DNA of 64,000 nt, from assembly GCF_011300455.1 (NCBI RefSeq), contig NZ_CP049869.1:496001-560000 (forward strand), written 5' to 3'. The position numbers and the translations under genes were made by a program. Numbering within the stretch: position 1 is the first letter of the stretch; each line of letters starts with the position of its first letter. This DNA is from Sphingomonas piscis. Lineage in GTDB: Bacteria > Pseudomonadota > Alphaproteobacteria > Sphingomonadales > Sphingomonadaceae. The notes beneath the pieces are model-generated. The model was not told where the DNA came from. It did no database searches and was given only the letters and a program-made list of their open reading frames with translations. Shown piece after piece: positions 47,078 to 56,907 of the stretch.

Positions 47078-47581
47078 ATGCGCCGGTCCGTGTCCCTTCT
47101 CGCTTCCTGCTTGATGCTGTGGGGCTGCAGCCAGCCTGGCGGACCTTATCCGTCGCTGCAGCCGCGCGCCGCCGAGGGGATTGACCCGCGCCTTTCGGTC
47201 GCGCCACTGTCCGCTCCCGCAGCAGCGAGCGCCCAGCTACTCGCCCGCGCCGACGCGCTCCTTCGGCAGGGCCGAACCGGCAACGACAGCTTTGTATCTG
47301 CTATCGCTGAAGCGGAGCGGCTCGCAGCCAGCGCCGGTGCCCGCCAGAGCGAAAGCTGGGTCGTTGCCCAGCAAGCGCTATCGGCGGCCGCAGCCGCACG
47401 TTCGGCGACGACGCGTGCGCTGGCGGATCTCGACGCTGTTGCAGCGGGCCAACTGCAGTCTGCAAGCACCATTGCGCCCGCCGACCTGGCGACGATCCAG
47501 GCTGCGGCCGCCGAGTTGGCCCGGCTCGACGCTGCGCAGCAGGCGCGGATCGACGCGGTTACCCGCCGCCTCGGAAGCTAG
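47078..47581 (+). CDS. Ala-rich putative lipoprotein, 167 residues
   Basis: Signal peptide with lipobox MRRSVSLLASCLMLWGCSQ (LWGC). The mature part is long-helical and Ala/Arg/Leu-rich, suggestive of an envelope coiled coil. No family recognised. First gene on the chromosomal side of the tRNA. Its stop overlaps the convergent hemB stop. Confidence 0.7.
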   Translation: MRRSVSLLASCLMLWGCSQPGGPYPSLQPRAAEGIDPRLSVAPLSAPAAASAQLLARADALLRQGRTGNDSFVSAIAEAERLAASAGARQSESWVVAQQALSAAAAARSATTRALADLDAVAAGQLQSASTIAPADLATIQAAAAELARLDAAQQARIDAVTRRLGS

Positions 47582-48573
47582 GCGCGGATCAGCCGCGCGG
47601 CGTGGAGCGCGTGATAGGTGAGGACGCCGGTCGCGCCTGCCCGCTTGAACGCTAGCAGTGTCTCGAGGATCAGCGCGTCGCGGTCGCCCGCACCGGCAGC
47701 CGCCATATGCTCGATCATCGCATACTCGCCGGACACCTGGTATGCGAAGACAGGCACGCCGAAGCGGTCCTTCACCCGCGCGACCACGTCCAGGTAGGGC
47801 AGACCTGGTTTCACCATCACCATGTCGGCGCCCTCGGCGAGATCCATTTCCACCTCCCGCAGCGCCTCGGCGCCGTTGGCCGGATCCATCTGATAACCGC
47901 GCTTGTCGCCCTTCAGCCTGCCTGACGAGCCGACCGCATCGCGAAACGGCCCGTAAAAGGCGGAGGCATATTTGGCGGCATAGGCCATGATCGCGACGTC
48001 GCTGTGGCCTTCACGCTCCAGCACCGATCGGATAGCGCCAACGCGGCCGTCCATCATGTCGGACGGCGCGATGATGTCGGCGCCTGCTTCCGCCTGGACC
48101 AGCGCCTGCTGGGCAAGGATGGCGACCGTTTCGTCGTTCAGCACCCTGCCCGCCTCGTCGACGATGCCGTCGTGGCCGTGGGCGGTGTAGGGATCCAGCG
48201 CGACATCGGTCAGGACGCCGATGTTCGGCACCGCCGACTTGATCGCGGCGATGGCGCGGCAGATGAGGTTTTCGCGATTGAGCGCCTCGGCCGCGTCCTC
48301 CGTGCGGAGCGGCTGCGGCGTGTTGGGGAAAAGCGCGATGCAAGGGATGCCAAGGTCGGCGGCCTCCCGCGCCTTGTCGGCGATCCGGTCGACTGTCCAG
48401 CGGCTGACCCCGGGCAAGCTCGCGATCGGTTCCTCGCAACCCTGTCCGTCGCAAATGAACAGGGGCAGGATGAGGTCGCTGGTATGCAGGCGCTGCTCGG
48501 CTAGCATCTCACGCATCCAGCCGCTCGAGCGGCCGCGGCGAAGACGGGTGGCGGGATAGGATGGTGCGGTCAT
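47578..48573 (-). CDS. hemB: Porphobilinogen synthase (delta-aminolevulinic acid dehydratase)
   Basis: 331 residues from ATG 48573. Condenses two 5-aminolevulinate molecules to porphobilinogen in haem synthesis. Visible: TRLRRGRSSGWMREML at the start, DVALDPYTAHGHDGI, APSDMMDGRVGAIR, first active-site Lys in MAYAAKYASAFYGPFRDA, and Schiff-base Lys in ADMVMVKPGLPYLD. The Asp/His-type metal site suggests a Mg-dependent rather than Zn-dependent enzyme. The frame extends upstream to 48669 but that part looks non-native. Confidence 0.97.
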   Translation of the reverse strand: MTAPSYPATRLRRGRSSGWMREMLAEQRLHTSDLILPLFICDGQGCEEPIASLPGVSRWTVDRIADKAREAADLGIPCIALFPNTPQPLRTEDAAEALNRENLICRAIAAIKSAVPNIGVLTDVALDPYTAHGHDGIVDEAGRVLNDETVAILAQQALVQAEAGADIIAPSDMMDGRVGAIRSVLEREGHSDVAIMAYAAKYASAFYGPFRDAVGSSGRLKGDKRGYQMDPANGAEALREVEMDLAEGADMVMVKPGLPYLDVVARVKDRFGVPVFAYQVSGEYAMIEHMAAAGAGDRDALILETLLAFKRAGATGVLTYHALHAARLIRA

Positions 48574-48628
48574 CGCACTTGCCCTTACCGATTGGAACTC
48601 TTTGGGGCCAGCACCGCTACGCCTTGCA

Positions 48629-49537
48629 ATGAACGACGACCTTCCCCGCCAAGCCGTCCTGGTTGTCAATGTTCACAGCCGGCGTGGGCAAGACGCGTTC
48701 GAGCAAGCTTGCGACCTGCTCCGCGGCGCGGGCGTTGACCTGATCGCCGCCCACCCGATCGACGATCCCGAGAAGATGCGCCCCGTCGTCCAGCAGGCGA
48801 TTGCCGACAAGGCGCCGATGATCATCGTCGGCGGTGGCGATGGATCGCTGTCGAGCACCATCGACGATTTCCTTGGATCGGAGACGGTGTTCGCGCTGCT
48901 TCCGCTTGGCACCGCCAACAGCTTTGCCCGCACGCTGGGCGTGCCCCTCGACCTCGAAGGCGCGGTGCAGGTGATTGCCAGCGGCAGGAAACGGCGGATC
49001 GACCTTGGCGCGATCGACGGAGACTATTTCGCCAATGCCGCCGCCATGGGCCTGTCGCCGCTGATTGCGGAGACGGTGCCGCACAAGCTGAAGCGCTATC
49101 TGGGCATGGTCGGCTATCTGATCTGGGCGGTCAGGGTAGCATTCAAGTTCCGGCCGTTCCGCCTTCACGTCGACGACGGCACCACGCGCCACAAGGTGTG
49201 GGCTACGGAGGCGCGAATCGCCAACGGGACCCACCACGGCGGTGTCGAGCTGGTCGAGAATGCCTCGCTCGACAGTGGCGAGATCGTCGTCCAGGCGGTG
49301 ACCGGCCGCAGCCTTTGGGGTCTGGCATGGAGCTGGTTCACGACCCTGTTCAAGCTGCGCGCGAAGGACCTCACCGTAACGGAATTCCATGGAAAGAAGC
49401 TGGAGATCATCGCCCGGCCGCGGCAGAAGATCTCGATCGATGGGGAGCTTAGTGCCCAGACCCCGGTGACGGTCACCGTGGCTCGAGCCGCCGTATGGGT
49501 CGCAGCGCCGCGCGAGGAGGTCAGCCCGACGGGTTGA
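48629..49537 (+). CDS. Diacylglycerol kinase-family lipid kinase
   Basis: 302 residues with the DAGK catalytic pattern: VNVHSRRGQDAFEQACDLL, nucleotide-binding IIVGGGDGSLSSTIDDFLG, LLPLGTANSFARTLGVP, and the C-terminal beta-sandwich (DGELSAQTPVTVTV). Probably phosphorylates diacylglycerol or another lipid at the membrane. ATG 48629 preferred; an upstream ATG at 48602 adds nine residues. Overlaps the convergent MATE gene by 17 bases. Confidence 0.88.
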   Translation: MNDDLPRQAVLVVNVHSRRGQDAFEQACDLLRGAGVDLIAAHPIDDPEKMRPVVQQAIADKAPMIIVGGGDGSLSSTIDDFLGSETVFALLPLGTANSFARTLGVPLDLEGAVQVIASGRKRRIDLGAIDGDYFANAAAMGLSPLIAETVPHKLKRYLGMVGYLIWAVRVAFKFRPFRLHVDDGTTRHKVWATEARIANGTHHGGVELVENASLDSGEIVVQAVTGRSLWGLAWSWFTTLFKLRAKDLTVTEFHGKKLEIIARPRQKISIDGELSAQTPVTVTVARAAVWVAAPREEVSPTG

Positions 49538-50993
49538 GGGCGCCACCCGGCTCTCGCGTGGCGTTCGCCTGTTCGACGCATTCGTCGTTCCTCGGTTGCT
49601 GGTCCACGGCCATCCGCGCGAGCCGCCACTTGCCGTACCTGAAGTAGAGGACGGCCATGACGAGGTTGATCAGCGAGGTCGCGGGAAAGCTGGTCCAGAT
49701 GGCGTCGGCGCCGAGCCAGGCCTGGGTCGCGAAGATGTAGCCGAAGCGAAACGGAACCAGGCCCACGGCAAGGATGATCAAGGGCGCCCAGACGGCGCCA
49801 TTGGCGCGGACGGTGGCGAACAGGACCATCATGACGCCGAACAGCAGGAAGTTCCACGTCGCGAGCAGGTGGATGCGTTGGGCGATAGGTAGCGCCGGAC
49901 TGTCGGCGCCAAGGAACAGCGCGAGCACCGCTCGGTCGGCCAGCGTCATCAGGACGATCAGGATGGCGGTGATCGCCAGCGACTGGAGGATTCCGACCTT
50001 GGTGATGCTGCCGACGCGGTCCCACTTGCCGGCGCCGATATTCTGCGAGGCCATGGCGCTGACCGCGGCGCCGAGTGCCATCGCCGGCATCTGGACATAG
50101 GTCCACAGCTGCATGGCAACGCCGAAGGCAGCCGCCGTGTCGACGCCTTCGCGGTTGACCATGCCGACTAGGGCGAGTGCGGAGAGCGAAATGACGATCA
50201 TCTGGATGCCCATCGGCAGACCCTTGAGCGTCATCGTCTTCAGGATGCCAAGGTCGGGCTTCAGGTAGCGCAGCTCGGGCCCACGGAGGCGCAACGGCAG
50301 GTCGCGGACGTAGAGCGTGATCAACAATGCGACGAGGCTGACGTAATTGCCGACGAGGGTCGACATGGCCGAACCGGCGATGCCCATCGCAGGGATCGGG
50401 CCGATGCCGCGGATGAAGACCGGGTTGAGCCCGCTGTCGAGCAGGACGGCGATGATCATGAACCACAAGGGCGTGAGGCTGTCGCCCGCACCGCGGACCG
50501 CCATCATCATCAGGGTGAGCAGCAGGAGGGCCGGAAGCGCGAGGAAGATGACCTTCAGATAAGCAAGCGCCAGCGGCGCCGCATCCGCAGGCGTCCCGAG
50601 CAGCTTCAGCACGCCCGGTGCCGCGAAATAGCCGAAGATGGCGGCAAGGATGGTGATGACGGCAAAGCTGCCGGCGATGGTGCCGAAGACCCTCCGCGCA
50701 GCATCGACATCGCGGCGTCCCCACGCCTGCCCGATCAGGATGGTTGACGCCATGCCGAAGCCGAACACGAAGGACGACAGCAGGAACATGACCATGTTGG
50801 CGTTGGCTGTCGCGGCGAGTGCATTTTCGCCGAGCAGCCGGCCGACCCACATGGCGTTTATCGTGCCGTTCAGCGATTGAAGGATCGAGCTGGCCAGCGT
50901 CGGCAGCGCGAACTTCAGCAAGGTCGGGCCGATGCTGCCCTCGGTCAGGTCGCCCCGTCTCGGTGGGCGCCCGTGTTGCTGATCGTTCGGCAC
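49521..50993 (-). CDS. MATE-family multidrug efflux transporter
   Basis: 490 residues with 12 membrane helices in two repeated bundles. The start (GDLTEGSIGPTLLKFALPTLASSILQSLNGTINAMWVGRLLG) and second-half repeat (LLKFALP-like LKTMTLKGLPMGIQMIVISLSALALVGMVNREG) are typical of the NorM/DinF group. Exports cationic compounds using Na+ or H+. Eight bases upstream of its start is the end of valS on the same strand. Confidence 0.9.
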   Translation of the reverse strand: MPNDQQHGRPPRRGDLTEGSIGPTLLKFALPTLASSILQSLNGTINAMWVGRLLGENALAATANANMVMFLLSSFVFGFGMASTILIGQAWGRRDVDAARRVFGTIAGSFAVITILAAIFGYFAAPGVLKLLGTPADAAPLALAYLKVIFLALPALLLLTLMMMAVRGAGDSLTPLWFMIIAVLLDSGLNPVFIRGIGPIPAMGIAGSAMSTLVGNYVSLVALLITLYVRDLPLRLRGPELRYLKPDLGILKTMTLKGLPMGIQMIVISLSALALVGMVNREGVDTAAAFGVAMQLWTYVQMPAMALGAAVSAMASQNIGAGKWDRVGSITKVGILQSLAITAILIVLMTLADRAVLALFLGADSPALPIAQRIHLLATWNFLLFGVMMVLFATVRANGAVWAPLIILAVGLVPFRFGYIFATQAWLGADAIWTSFPATSLINLVMAVLYFRYGKWRLARMAVDQQPRNDECVEQANATREPGGALNPSG

Positions 50994-51001
50994 GCGGTCT
51001 C

Positions 51002-53623
51002 CTATCCGAGCCGCTCCAACGCGGCGCGGAGGCGTTCGGCTTCACTGGCGCGCTCGTCATGGTCGGCGCGGGCCTTCTCAACGGCTTCCGGCTTGGCCCG
51101 GTCGGTGAAATTCGGGTTGGCGAGACGCGTGGCGAGGCTGTCGCGTTCCTTCTCCGCCGCCGCGACGGCCTTGGCCAAACGCGCCTTCTCGGCCTCGAGG
51201 TCTATGGCGTCGCCCAGCGGAAAAGCGATCGAGACGCCGTCCACCAGGATTTGCGCCGATCCGGCGGGCACCGCGTCGGCGGCCACGGCGGGGCCGAGCT
51301 TCGCCATTCGGGACAGGGTCGCGCGGTTGTTGGCGATGCGTTGCAGCATACCTTCATGGCCGCCGATCACGTGCGGGATCAGTTCGGCGGTCCAGGGGAC
51401 GTTGAGCTCCGAGCGCATGGCGCGGACCTCGGCAATGAGGGAAACGAGGCCATTCACCTCCCAGCTTGAGACCGGGTCGGCCTGTGCCTCCGGCGCCGGC
51501 CACTTAGCGAGGATCAGCTCGTAGGGGCGTGTCTGCGCGTTCCACAGCTCTTCGGTGACGAACGGCATGAACGGGTGGAGCATGACGAGAATCTGATCGA
51601 ATGCCCAGGCGGCGACCCGCTTGGTCTCTTCGTCGAAGGCGCCCTTGATGAGCTCCACATACCAGTCGCAGAAACTGCCCCAGGTGAAGTGGTAGATGGC
51701 GTCGGCCATGCCGTCGAAGCGGAGGTCGTCGAAGGCCTTGTCGAGCTTCGCCAGGGTGTCGACCACCTCGCCGATGATCCAGCGATTGACCGGCAGCGTG
51801 GCTTCGGGCGCCGCGATGCTGTCGGAGGCGCCGACTCCGTTCATCTGCAGGAAGCGGGCGGCGTTCCAAAGCTTGGTTGCGAAGTTGCGGTAGCCCTCGA
51901 CGCGCTTCTCATCGAGCTTGATGTCGCGGCCCTGGCTTTCCATCGCCGCCATGGTGAAGCGCAGCGCATCGGCGCCGTACTTGTCGATGAGCCCGAGCGG
52001 GTCGACGGTATTGCCCTTCGACTTGGACATCTTCTGCCCCTGAGCGTCGCGGACGAGGCCATGGAGGTAGAGCGTGCGCCACGGCACCTCCCCCATGAAC
52101 TCCAGCCCCTGCATCGCCATGCGCGCATCCCAGAAGAAGAGGATGTCGAAGCCGGAAATGAGGACATCGTTGGGGTAGTGGCGCTGGAGGTCGTGCGTCT
52201 GTTCGGGCCAGCCTAGGGTAGCGAAGGGCCAAAGGGCCGAGCTGAACCACGTGTCGAGGACGTCCTCGTCCTGACGCAGTTCAACGCCCTCGCCAGCTTC
52301 CTGTTGTGCTTCTTCAAATGTTTCCGCGACAAAAATATTGCCGTCGACATTGAACCACGCCGGAATGCGGTGGCCCCACCACAGCTGGCGCGAGACGCAC
52401 CAGGGCTGAATATTCTCGAGCCAGTTATACCAGGTCTTCGACCAGCTTTCGGGAACGATCTTGATCTCGCCCGAGCGGGTCGCGGCCATTGCGCGGTCGG
52501 CGGCTGGCTTGACGTCGAAATACCATTGGTCGGTCAGCCAGGGCTCGATTACCACGCCCGAGCGGTCGCCGAACGGGGTGGCGATGACACGGTCCTCGAC
52601 CTTCTCCAGCGTTCCGTCCGCTTCGAGCATTTCGACCACCCGTTTGCGGGCATCGAAGCGATCGAGGCCGAGCAGGTCGGCGGGGATCAAGCCGTCGCTG
52701 GATTGGGCAATGCGCCCCTGCCCGTCGAGCATGTTGAGCATCTCGCCCGGTTTGAAGCCGGCGCGCTTGCCGACCTCGTAGTCGTTGAAGTCGTGGCCGG
52801 GGGTGATCTTCACCGCGCCGGAGCCGAGTTCCGGATCGGCATGTTCGTCGGTGATGATGGGAATGAGGCGGCCGGTGATCGGCAGGCGGACCTGCTTGCC
52901 GACGAAGCTGCGGTAGCGTTCGTCCTCAGGGTGAACGGCGACGGCCATGTCGGCGAGCATCGTCTCGGGCCGGGTCGTCGCCACGCTGATGTGGCCGCTG
53001 CCGTCGGCGAGCGGGTAGCGGAGGTGCCAGAACTTGCCGGGAACCTCCTTGGTCTCGACCTCCAGGTCGCTGATCGCGGTTTGGAAGCGCGGGTCCCAGT
53101 TCACCAGGCGCTTGTCGCGGTACAGGAGGCCGCGCTTGTGAAGCTCGACGAAAACCTTCGTGACCGCGGCGGAAAAGCCCGGGTCCATGGTGAAGCGCTC
53201 GTTCCGCCAGTCGCACGAGGCGCCCAGGCGGCGGAGCTGGCGGGTGATCTGGCCGCCGCTCTCCTCCTTCCACTGCCAAACGCGCTCGACGAAGCCCTCG
53301 CGGCCGAGGTCGGTGCGCTTCTTCTGCTCGGCGTCGAGTTGTCGCTCGACAACCATCTGGGTGGCGATGCCGGCATGGTCGGTGCCGACCACCCACAAGC
53401 TGTCCTTGCCGCGCATCCGCTCGCGACGGATCAGGATGTCCTGCAGCGTATTGTCGAGCGCGTGGCCGATGTGGAGCGAGCCGGTGACGTTGGGCGGCGG
53501 CATGACGATGGTGAAGGGCTCGGCGTCCGGGCGCTCCGGCCGGAACAGGCCATTCTCCTCCCAATGCGCGTACCAGCGCGTTTCGACGGCAGATGGATCG
53601 AAGGTCTTGGGGAGCTCGCTCAT
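51002..53623 (-). CDS. valS: Valyl-tRNA synthetase
   Basis: 873 residues, class I aminoacyl-tRNA synthetase. HIGH motif in [17 protein letters not shown] (about residue 50), editing domain from about 170 to 350, KMSKS motif in [19 protein letters not shown] (about residue 530), and the C-terminal coiled coil ([26 protein letters not shown]...) that contacts tRNA-Val. Normal family length. Upstream leader on the minus strand (53624-53880) holds no gene. Confidence 0.98.
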   Translation of the reverse strand: MSELPKTFDPSAVETRWYAHWEENGLFRPERPDAEPFTIVMPPPNVTGSLHIGHALDNTLQDILIRRERMRGKDSLWVVGTDHAGIATQMVVERQLDAEQKKRTDLGREGFVERVWQWKEESGGQITRQLRRLGASCDWRNERFTMDPGFSAAVTKVFVELHKRGLLYRDKRLVNWDPRFQTAISDLEVETKEVPGKFWHLRYPLADGSGHISVATTRPETMLADMAVAVHPEDERYRSFVGKQVRLPITGRLIPIITDEHADPELGSGAVKITPGHDFNDYEVGKRAGFKPGEMLNMLDGQGRIAQSSDGLIPADLLGLDRFDARKRVVEMLEADGTLEKVEDRVIATPFGDRSGVVIEPWLTDQWYFDVKPAADRAMAATRSGEIKIVPESWSKTWYNWLENIQPWCVSRQLWWGHRIPAWFNVDGNIFVAETFEEAQQEAGEGVELRQDEDVLDTWFSSALWPFATLGWPEQTHDLQRHYPNDVLISGFDILFFWDARMAMQGLEFMGEVPWRTLYLHGLVRDAQGQKMSKSKGNTVDPLGLIDKYGADALRFTMAAMESQGRDIKLDEKRVEGYRNFATKLWNAARFLQMNGVGASDSIAAPEATLPVNRWIIGEVVDTLAKLDKAFDDLRFDGMADAIYHFTWGSFCDWYVELIKGAFDEETKRVAAWAFDQILVMLHPFMPFVTEELWNAQTRPYELILAKWPAPEAQADPVSSWEVNGLVSLIAEVRAMRSELNVPWTAELIPHVIGGHEGMLQRIANNRATLSRMAKLGPAVAADAVPAGSAQILVDGVSIAFPLGDAIDLEAEKARLAKAVAAAEKERDSLATRLANPNFTDRAKPEAVEKARADHDERASEAERLRAALERLG

Positions 53624-53884
53624 GGCTGAGCCGCGTAACGGTGAGTCGCGCCCGCTTCAACCGCCGGTCTGTTGGACAAAATAGGAGTTTTCCCGAGGGC
53701 AAGTTGACTCGGGTGACGCGCTGGCAAGGTTTGCACGTTAGCCCGCAAGTGACGCCTTTGTTCGGCAATCTGCCATACCGGTTGGTTTATGCTTACAACA
53801 CTGTACCAGATAGGTTGTATGTAGGACAGTTTGGAAACCGTCGTCGACGCCGTATACCTGCCGTCATCGGACCTAGGAGGTATC

Positions 53885-54319
53885 ATGATCACACGGACGG
53901 CGATGGCGCGCTACGAGGGCATGGGCAAGACCGGCAAGGGCTGGATATCGACGCAGTCAGGCGTTCTTCAGGAGCAACGCTACGGCTTTGGCACCCGCTT
54001 CGAAAACGAGCCGGGCACAAATCCGGAGGAACTGATTGCCGCCGCGCATGCGGGTTGCTTCACCATGGCGCTGTCCTTCCAGCTGGCCGGCAAGGGGATG
54101 AACGAGGGCAGCCTGCAGACCACCGCCAAGGTGAAGCTCGACCAGGACGGGGACGGGTTCAAGATCAGCCGGTCGGACCTCGAACTGACGGCGGACGTGC
54201 CAGGCATTTCCGAGGATGAGCTTCGGGCGCTTGCGGAGGCTGCGAAGGCGGGTTGCCCGGTGTCGAAGCTGATGAATGCAGAGATGACGTTGACGGTGAC
54301 CGTCGGAGGTGCAGCTTAA
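53885..54319 (+). CDS. osmC: OsmC-family peroxiredoxin
   Basis: 144 residues, thiol peroxidase fold acting on organic hydroperoxides in the cytosol. The two reactive Cys are in AAAHAGCFTMALS and AAKAGCPVSKLM. ATG 53885 follows a strong AGGAGG sequence by 4 bases, so the frame upstream to 53831 is not used. Typical length. A 260-base gap separates it from the divergent valS. Confidence 0.92.
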   Translation: MITRTAMARYEGMGKTGKGWISTQSGVLQEQRYGFGTRFENEPGTNPEELIAAAHAGCFTMALSFQLAGKGMNEGSLQTTAKVKLDQDGDGFKISRSDLELTADVPGISEDELRALAEAAKAGCPVSKLMNAEMTLTVTVGGAA

Positions 54320-54334
54320 CTCAGCGTCACCCTG

Positions 54335-54392
54335 AACTTGTTCCAGCGTCCGGTCCCAGGCGATGGCTTGGAGTTGGATGCTGAAACAAGTT
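54335..54392. repeat. Intergenic palindromic repeat (different family)
   Basis: AACTTGTTCCAGC on the left and GCTGAAACAAGTT on the right, 12 of 13 pairs. This resembles the CACCCTGAACTTGTTTCAGGG-type repeat I know from many sphingomonad genomes. It lies between the convergent osmC and S9 peptidase genes and may double as a terminator. Confidence 0.55.
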
Positions 54393-54403
54393 CGCTTGGC
54401 GGG

Positions 54404-56437
54404 TCAGCGTTTGAGATAGCGCCCCATCCAGCCGAACACCTCGTCATACCACTGGATCGAGTTCTTGGGCTTGAGCACCCAATGGTTCTCGTCCGGGAAG
54501 ACAAGCAACCGTGAGTCGACGCCGCGGCGCTGGAGCGCCGTGAAGGCGGCGAGCCCCTGGGTGTAGGGGATGCGGAAGTCCTTCTCGCTGGTGATCACCA
54601 GCATCGGCGTCTTCCACTTGGTGACATGGTGGACCGGGTTCCAGCGTTCAAAGGCTTCAGGGTCCTCGTAATAGGTCTTGCCGCCATGTTCCCACTCGTC
54701 GAACCATAGCTCCTCGGTCTCGTACGCCATGGCGCGGGCGTCGAAGACGCCGTCGTGCTGGACGAGGCATTTGAAGCGGTCGGGCCACTGGCCCGCGATC
54801 CAGTTCATCATGTAGCCGCCATAGCTGGCGCCGAGCGCACAGGCATTGGCGGCGTCGAGCTGCGGGTCCTGCGCGGTGGCGAAAGCGAGACCCTTCTGCA
54901 GATCCTCGAGCGGCTTGCCGCCCCAGTCGTTGCGGATGCTGTCCGTGAACGCTTGGCCGTAGCCGGTGGAGCCGTGGAAATCGACGCTGACCACGCCATA
55001 GCCGGGCGACGCGAACAGGCGCGAGTTCCAGCGATAGGACCAGGCGTTGCCGAAGCTGCCCTGCGGTCCGCCGTGGACGACGAAGGCGATGGGGAGCTTG
55101 GCGGTCGCACCTTTCGGCTTGACCTTGATGCCCCACACCCTGTCGCCGTTGGCGCCGGCGAAGCTGAAGCGGTCTAGGGTGACGGGATCGAGCTCCGCCA
55201 GCAGGTCGCGGTTGACGGCGGTCAGCTGCGTGCTGCGGCCGCGGCGGTCCAGGCGATAGAGGTCGTCGGGCGCGAAGACGCTGTTGGAGGTGTAGAGGAC
55301 ATCTCCATTCGGCAGCGCGCGGACGTTGCCGGCATGGCCTTCGCGCGTCAGGCGGGTGACCCTGCCGCTGGCGGCGTCGACGCGAAATACCGGTTCTTCG
55401 AGCGTATCGCCGGCGGTGACGATCAGGCTTTCGCCGTCGGGTGCCCAGGCCATGCCGCTGACCGACCGGTCCCAATTCTGTGTCAGGGCACGCGTCGTGC
55501 CGCTCGCGATGTCGCGCAGCATCAGCACCTGGCGGTCGGCTTCAAAGCCGGCTCGGGCCATGGAGACGTAGGCGAGCGTGCGCCCGTCGGGGGAAACGGC
55601 GGGAAGATTGTCGGTGCCGTCATTCGGGTCGGTTAGGTTGACGGGCGCGCCGCTGCCGTCGCTCGGCGCCGCGAAGATGTCGAGGTTGGTGGAGGTCGCC
55701 TCGATCCGCCCCGCTTCGCGAAGGGCGAAGAAGATGGTTCGGCCGTCGCGCGAGAAGGCGATCTCCTCGCCGCCGCCGAACGGCTTGGAAGGTGTGTCGC
55801 CTTCAAGCTCACCAGTCAGGCGAATGCCCGGGCCGGTCACGCGGCCGTTTTCAAGCGGGAAACCGTAGATGCGCGAGCGATTGCCCGGCTCTGCCCACGT
55901 GTCCCAGTGGCGGACGAAGAGCTTGTCGTAGGTGCGGCCGGAGCCTTCGGGCTTCGCCGCGAAGGTGGTCGCGGCGCAGGCGAGGTCGGGGCAGTCGGGG
56001 CGGTCGGCCCAGACGATCAGGCGGTCGCCGGAGGGCGCGATCTTGAAGCCGGAGATATCCGCTCCGAAGTCGCTAATGGGGGTGGCGGTGCCGCCTACGG
56101 CCATGCGGTGGAGCTGGTCCCGCTCCCCGACCGCCTTTAGGAAATAAAGCGCGCCGTCGGGGCCGAACACCGCATCGTGGCCGCCTTCCGCACTTGCCAG
56201 CAGCTGGGGTGTCGCGCCGGGGGTGCGAAGGTCCAGCAAGTGCAAGCGGTTGTTGCGCCTATTCTTGGCAAGATCGGTGTCGGAGATGGTGAACACCGCC
56301 CAGCGGCCGTCCGGCGAGACTTCGGGTGCGCCGAGACGATGCATCATGTGCATGTCCGTGGCGGTCATCGGCCGGGCGCATGCAGCGGAGGAGAGAAGCG
56401 CAGCAGCGGCTGCGGCGATCAGGAGCGAAGATTTCAT
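54404..56437 (-). CDS. S9-family prolyl oligopeptidase-like peptidase, exported
   Basis: 677 residues. Signal peptide MKSSLLIAAAAAALLSSAACA, an N-terminal beta-propeller (repeated EVSPDGRWAVFTIS, AVSPDGRTLAYVSMA, WAPDGESLIVTAGD blades) and a C-terminal alpha/beta-hydrolase with nucleophile Ser in CALGASYGGYMMNW, Asp in LVITSEKDFRIPYTQ and His in FPDENHWVLKPKN. Cleaves short peptides in the periplasm. Typical length for DPP/acylaminoacyl-type S9C members. It is 38 bases downstream of popZ on the same strand. Confidence 0.95.
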   Translation of the reverse strand: MKSSLLIAAAAAALLSSAACARPMTATDMHMMHRLGAPEVSPDGRWAVFTISDTDLAKNRRNNRLHLLDLRTPGATPQLLASAEGGHDAVFGPDGALYFLKAVGERDQLHRMAVGGTATPISDFGADISGFKIAPSGDRLIVWADRPDCPDLACAATTFAAKPEGSGRTYDKLFVRHWDTWAEPGNRSRIYGFPLENGRVTGPGIRLTGELEGDTPSKPFGGGEEIAFSRDGRTIFFALREAGRIEATSTNLDIFAAPSDGSGAPVNLTDPNDGTDNLPAVSPDGRTLAYVSMARAGFEADRQVLMLRDIASGTTRALTQNWDRSVSGMAWAPDGESLIVTAGDTLEEPVFRVDAASGRVTRLTREGHAGNVRALPNGDVLYTSNSVFAPDDLYRLDRRGRSTQLTAVNRDLLAELDPVTLDRFSFAGANGDRVWGIKVKPKGATAKLPIAFVVHGGPQGSFGNAWSYRWNSRLFASPGYGVVSVDFHGSTGYGQAFTDSIRNDWGGKPLEDLQKGLAFATAQDPQLDAANACALGASYGGYMMNWIAGQWPDRFKCLVQHDGVFDARAMAYETEELWFDEWEHGGKTYYEDPEAFERWNPVHHVTKWKTPMLVITSEKDFRIPYTQGLAAFTALQRRGVDSRLLVFPDENHWVLKPKNSIQWYDEVFGWMGRYLKR

Positions 56438-56475
56438 GGGTTGCAGGCGTAACGGTCCGCCCGCACCTGTTCAAC

Positions 56476-56892
56476 TCAAGAGAGCGGGCGGCCCGTAATC
56501 CGCGAGATCTCGCGCTTCACATGCTCGTCGACCAGCTTGGGGAGGTGATCGTCGAGCCATTGCTTGAGGATCGGCCGGAGCATTTCCCGGACCATTTCCT
56601 CCAGCGGGTTGACGGCCGGTGGAGGCGGCGCGCTTGCGGCGACGGCGGCCAGCGTCTCGATCGACTGCCGGCTGGTCTCGGCAACACTCTGGTCGAGCAA
56701 GGGCGGGCCGAGGTCCATGGGCGGTGCCAGGGGCTCGTTCAGTTCGAGCACCTCATCCTCCGCCTCGTCCTGCTCCGGCTCAGCCTCCATACGCGTGGTG
56801 ATATGGCCGCGCTGCTCCTTCTCCTCCGCGATCACCTTTTTGATCGAGGCGAGGATATCTTCCATCGAGGGTTCGCGGCCGGCGGACTGCAT
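56476..56892 (-). CDS. popZ: PopZ-family polar organising protein (DUF2497)
   Basis: 138 residues with the diagnostic ends: REPSMEDILASIKKVIAEE at the N-terminus (partner-binding helix) and LEEMVREMLRPILKQWLDDHLPKLVDEHVKREISRITGR at the C-terminus (oligomerisation helices), joined by an acidic Pro-rich linker. In Caulobacter PopZ forms a polar microdomain that anchors the chromosome centromere. Restricted to alphaproteobacteria, so it supports the taxonomic guess. Confidence 0.92.
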   Translation of the reverse strand: MQSAGREPSMEDILASIKKVIAEEKEQRGHITTRMEAEPEQDEAEDEVLELNEPLAPPMDLGPPLLDQSVAETSRQSIETLAAVAASAPPPPAVNPLEEMVREMLRPILKQWLDDHLPKLVDEHVKREISRITGRPLS

Positions 56893-56907
56893 GACGCCAG
56901 ATATCGC

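Noticed and set aside
49165..51081. A 638-codon minus-strand frame
   Set aside because: Shadow of the MATE and diacylglycerol-kinase-like genes; repetitive Arg/Pro/His composition and no domain.
52304..53629. A 441-codon + strand frame
   Set aside because: Antisense to valS, with no recognisable motif.
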